Assembly (NCBI GenBank): GCA_012514415.1
Contig: JAAZAH010000229.1
Coordinates: 1 to 13,884 of the forward strand
DNA from: Sandaracinaceae bacterium
Lineage (GTDB): Bacteria > Myxococcota_A > Polyangia > Polyangiales > Houyiibacteriaceae
Length of the DNA stretch: 13,884 bases
Reading direction: 5' to 3'
The notes under the pieces are model-generated. The model made no database searches, was not told where the DNA came from, and worked only from the letters and a program-made list of their open reading frames with translations. This document shows, in pieces, positions 13,232 to 13,884 of this stretch. How positions within the stretch are numbered: position 1 is the first letter of the stretch; every line of letters begins with the position of its first letter. A program made the translations under genes and the position numbers.

Positions 13232-13884
13232 TTAGGCGCGGAGACCCGTCTTCGCCCAATTCCCCCGCCGAAAGATCCAGATCGTCACCATGGTCCGGCA
13301 AAAATACGCAATCGGGAAGGAGAGCCAAATCCCACGCGCGCCATCGAGTTCGGCGCCGATATAAAGGAGCGGGATCTGGAAGATCAGCGTCCCCACCATA
13401 TTGATGAGGAGGCTCGAAAAGGTCGCACCCGCCCCACGAAGAGCGCCGATCAGCGCGACGTTCGCGCCGATGATCGGGAGCGTTCCTCCAAGGATCATGA
13501 TCCAGAGCGTGGTGAGCGCGAAAAGTTCGGTGCCGGGTTCGATCGAAAAGAGCGCGGCGAGCTCTCCACGTCCAAACGTGAGACCGGCACCGATCGTGCC
13601 CATTAGAAGCGCGGCGAGGACGATGCCGGAACGCGTGACCTTGAGGGCGCCCTTTTTATTGTCGGCTCCCAAAAAATTACCGACGAGCGCGCCGACGGCT
13701 TGAGCAATTCCAAGTCCCGGAACGAAAGCGAGACTCTGAACACGGTGTCCCACCCCATGCGCCGCGACCGCCTCAGGGCTGATCCGGGCGAGGAAAAAGA
13801 TCATGGTGAGAAAGGAGAGGTTGACGAGCAGGAGGTCGAGCGCGGCGGGCGCGCCGAGGCGAAAGATATCTCGAACAAATTCGG
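13232..13884 (-). CDS. MATE family multidrug/cation antiporter, C-terminal half (5' end outside window)
   Basis: MATE proteins are 12-helix inner-membrane exporters that use a Na+ or H+ gradient to expel drugs, metabolites or wall precursors. The frame is open from the window edge to the TAA at 13232-13234, 216 residues, about half of a typical 450-residue protein, so the missing half is simply cut by the window. About six hydrophobic helices are visible. Family blocks include LGAPAALDLLLVNLSF (about 9-24, start of the second repeat half), GVGHRVQSLAFVPGLGIAQA then VGALVGNFLGA (about 42-72, the MATE Gx-ia-alvGqnlGa region) and GALRGAGAT (about 145-153). The C-terminus is basic (FRRGNWAKTG). 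The methionine at 13804 is internal, not a start, because homology continues upstream to the edge. Substrate cannot be inferred. Confidence 0.92.
   Translation of the reverse strand, partial: EFVRDIFRLGAPAALDLLLVNLSFLTMIFFLARISPEAVAAHGVGHRVQSLAFVPGLGIAQAVGALVGNFLGADNKKGALKVTRSGIVLAALLMGTIGAGLTFGRGELAALFSIEPGTELFALTTLWIMILGGTLPIIGANVALIGALRGAGATFSSLLINMVGTLIFQIPLLYIGAELDGARGIWLSFPIAYFCRTMVTIWIFRRGNWAKTGLRA

Noticed and set aside
13044..13328. Alternative-frame open frame across the DUF1415 5' end and MATE 3' end
   Set aside because: It crosses the MATE stop and the DUF1415 homology in a different frame, and has no recognisable motif; it does not rescue the missing start.

Overview
The window looks like chromosomal DNA of a moderately high-GC, Gram-negative-type bacterium. 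The evidence is a bactofilin, an E. coli MepK-like M15 peptidase with a signal peptide, a GlpG-like rhomboid fold with the GlpG N-terminal domain, and a DUF1415 protein. Dense GC-ending codons and TPR-rich, exported hypothetical proteins recall deltaproteobacterial lineages (Myxococcota/Bradymonadota-like), but I cannot fix the taxon from sequence alone. I saw no rRNA, tRNA, CRISPR array, insertion sequence or phage gene.

Layout. (1) 1-5096 is a glycerol-phosphate polymer module: the 3' part of a TagD-type glycerol-3-phosphate cytidylyltransferase (+), then 4 bp later a CDP-glycerol glycerophosphotransferase-family protein (+). Overlapping its 3' end from the opposite strand is a 1212-residue fusion of TPR repeats, a second glycerophosphotransferase domain and a GT4 glycosyltransferase. 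TagD would make CDP-glycerol, and the two transferase domains would be its consumers. This teichoic-acid-like chemistry probably builds a surface glycopolymer. (2) 5301-7050 holds, on the minus strand, an unrecognised exported two-TM protein with a clear terminator and a bactofilin. (3) 7316-9407 is a compact atpD-atpC operon (F1 beta and epsilon) with a candidate promoter and a strong terminator; no other atp genes are adjacent. (4) 9493-11291 (-) is rnc (RNase III) translationally coupled by an ATGA overlap to an exported M15/DUF882 zinc peptidase. (5) 11483-12382 (+) is a rhomboid-family membrane protein that appears to have lost its catalytic residues. (6) 12431-13150 (-) is a DUF1415 gene whose conserved 5' end has no usable start: an in-frame TAA sits where the start codon would be expected after an AGGAGG motif. 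(7) 13232-13884 (-) is the C-terminal half of a MATE exporter cut by the window edge.

The points most worth a second look are the TPR-glycerophosphotransferase-GT4 fusion with its CDP-glycerol partners, the predicted rhomboid pseudoprotease, the TAA at the start of the DUF1415 gene, and the isolated atpDC pair. Most of the rest is ordinary housekeeping sequence.
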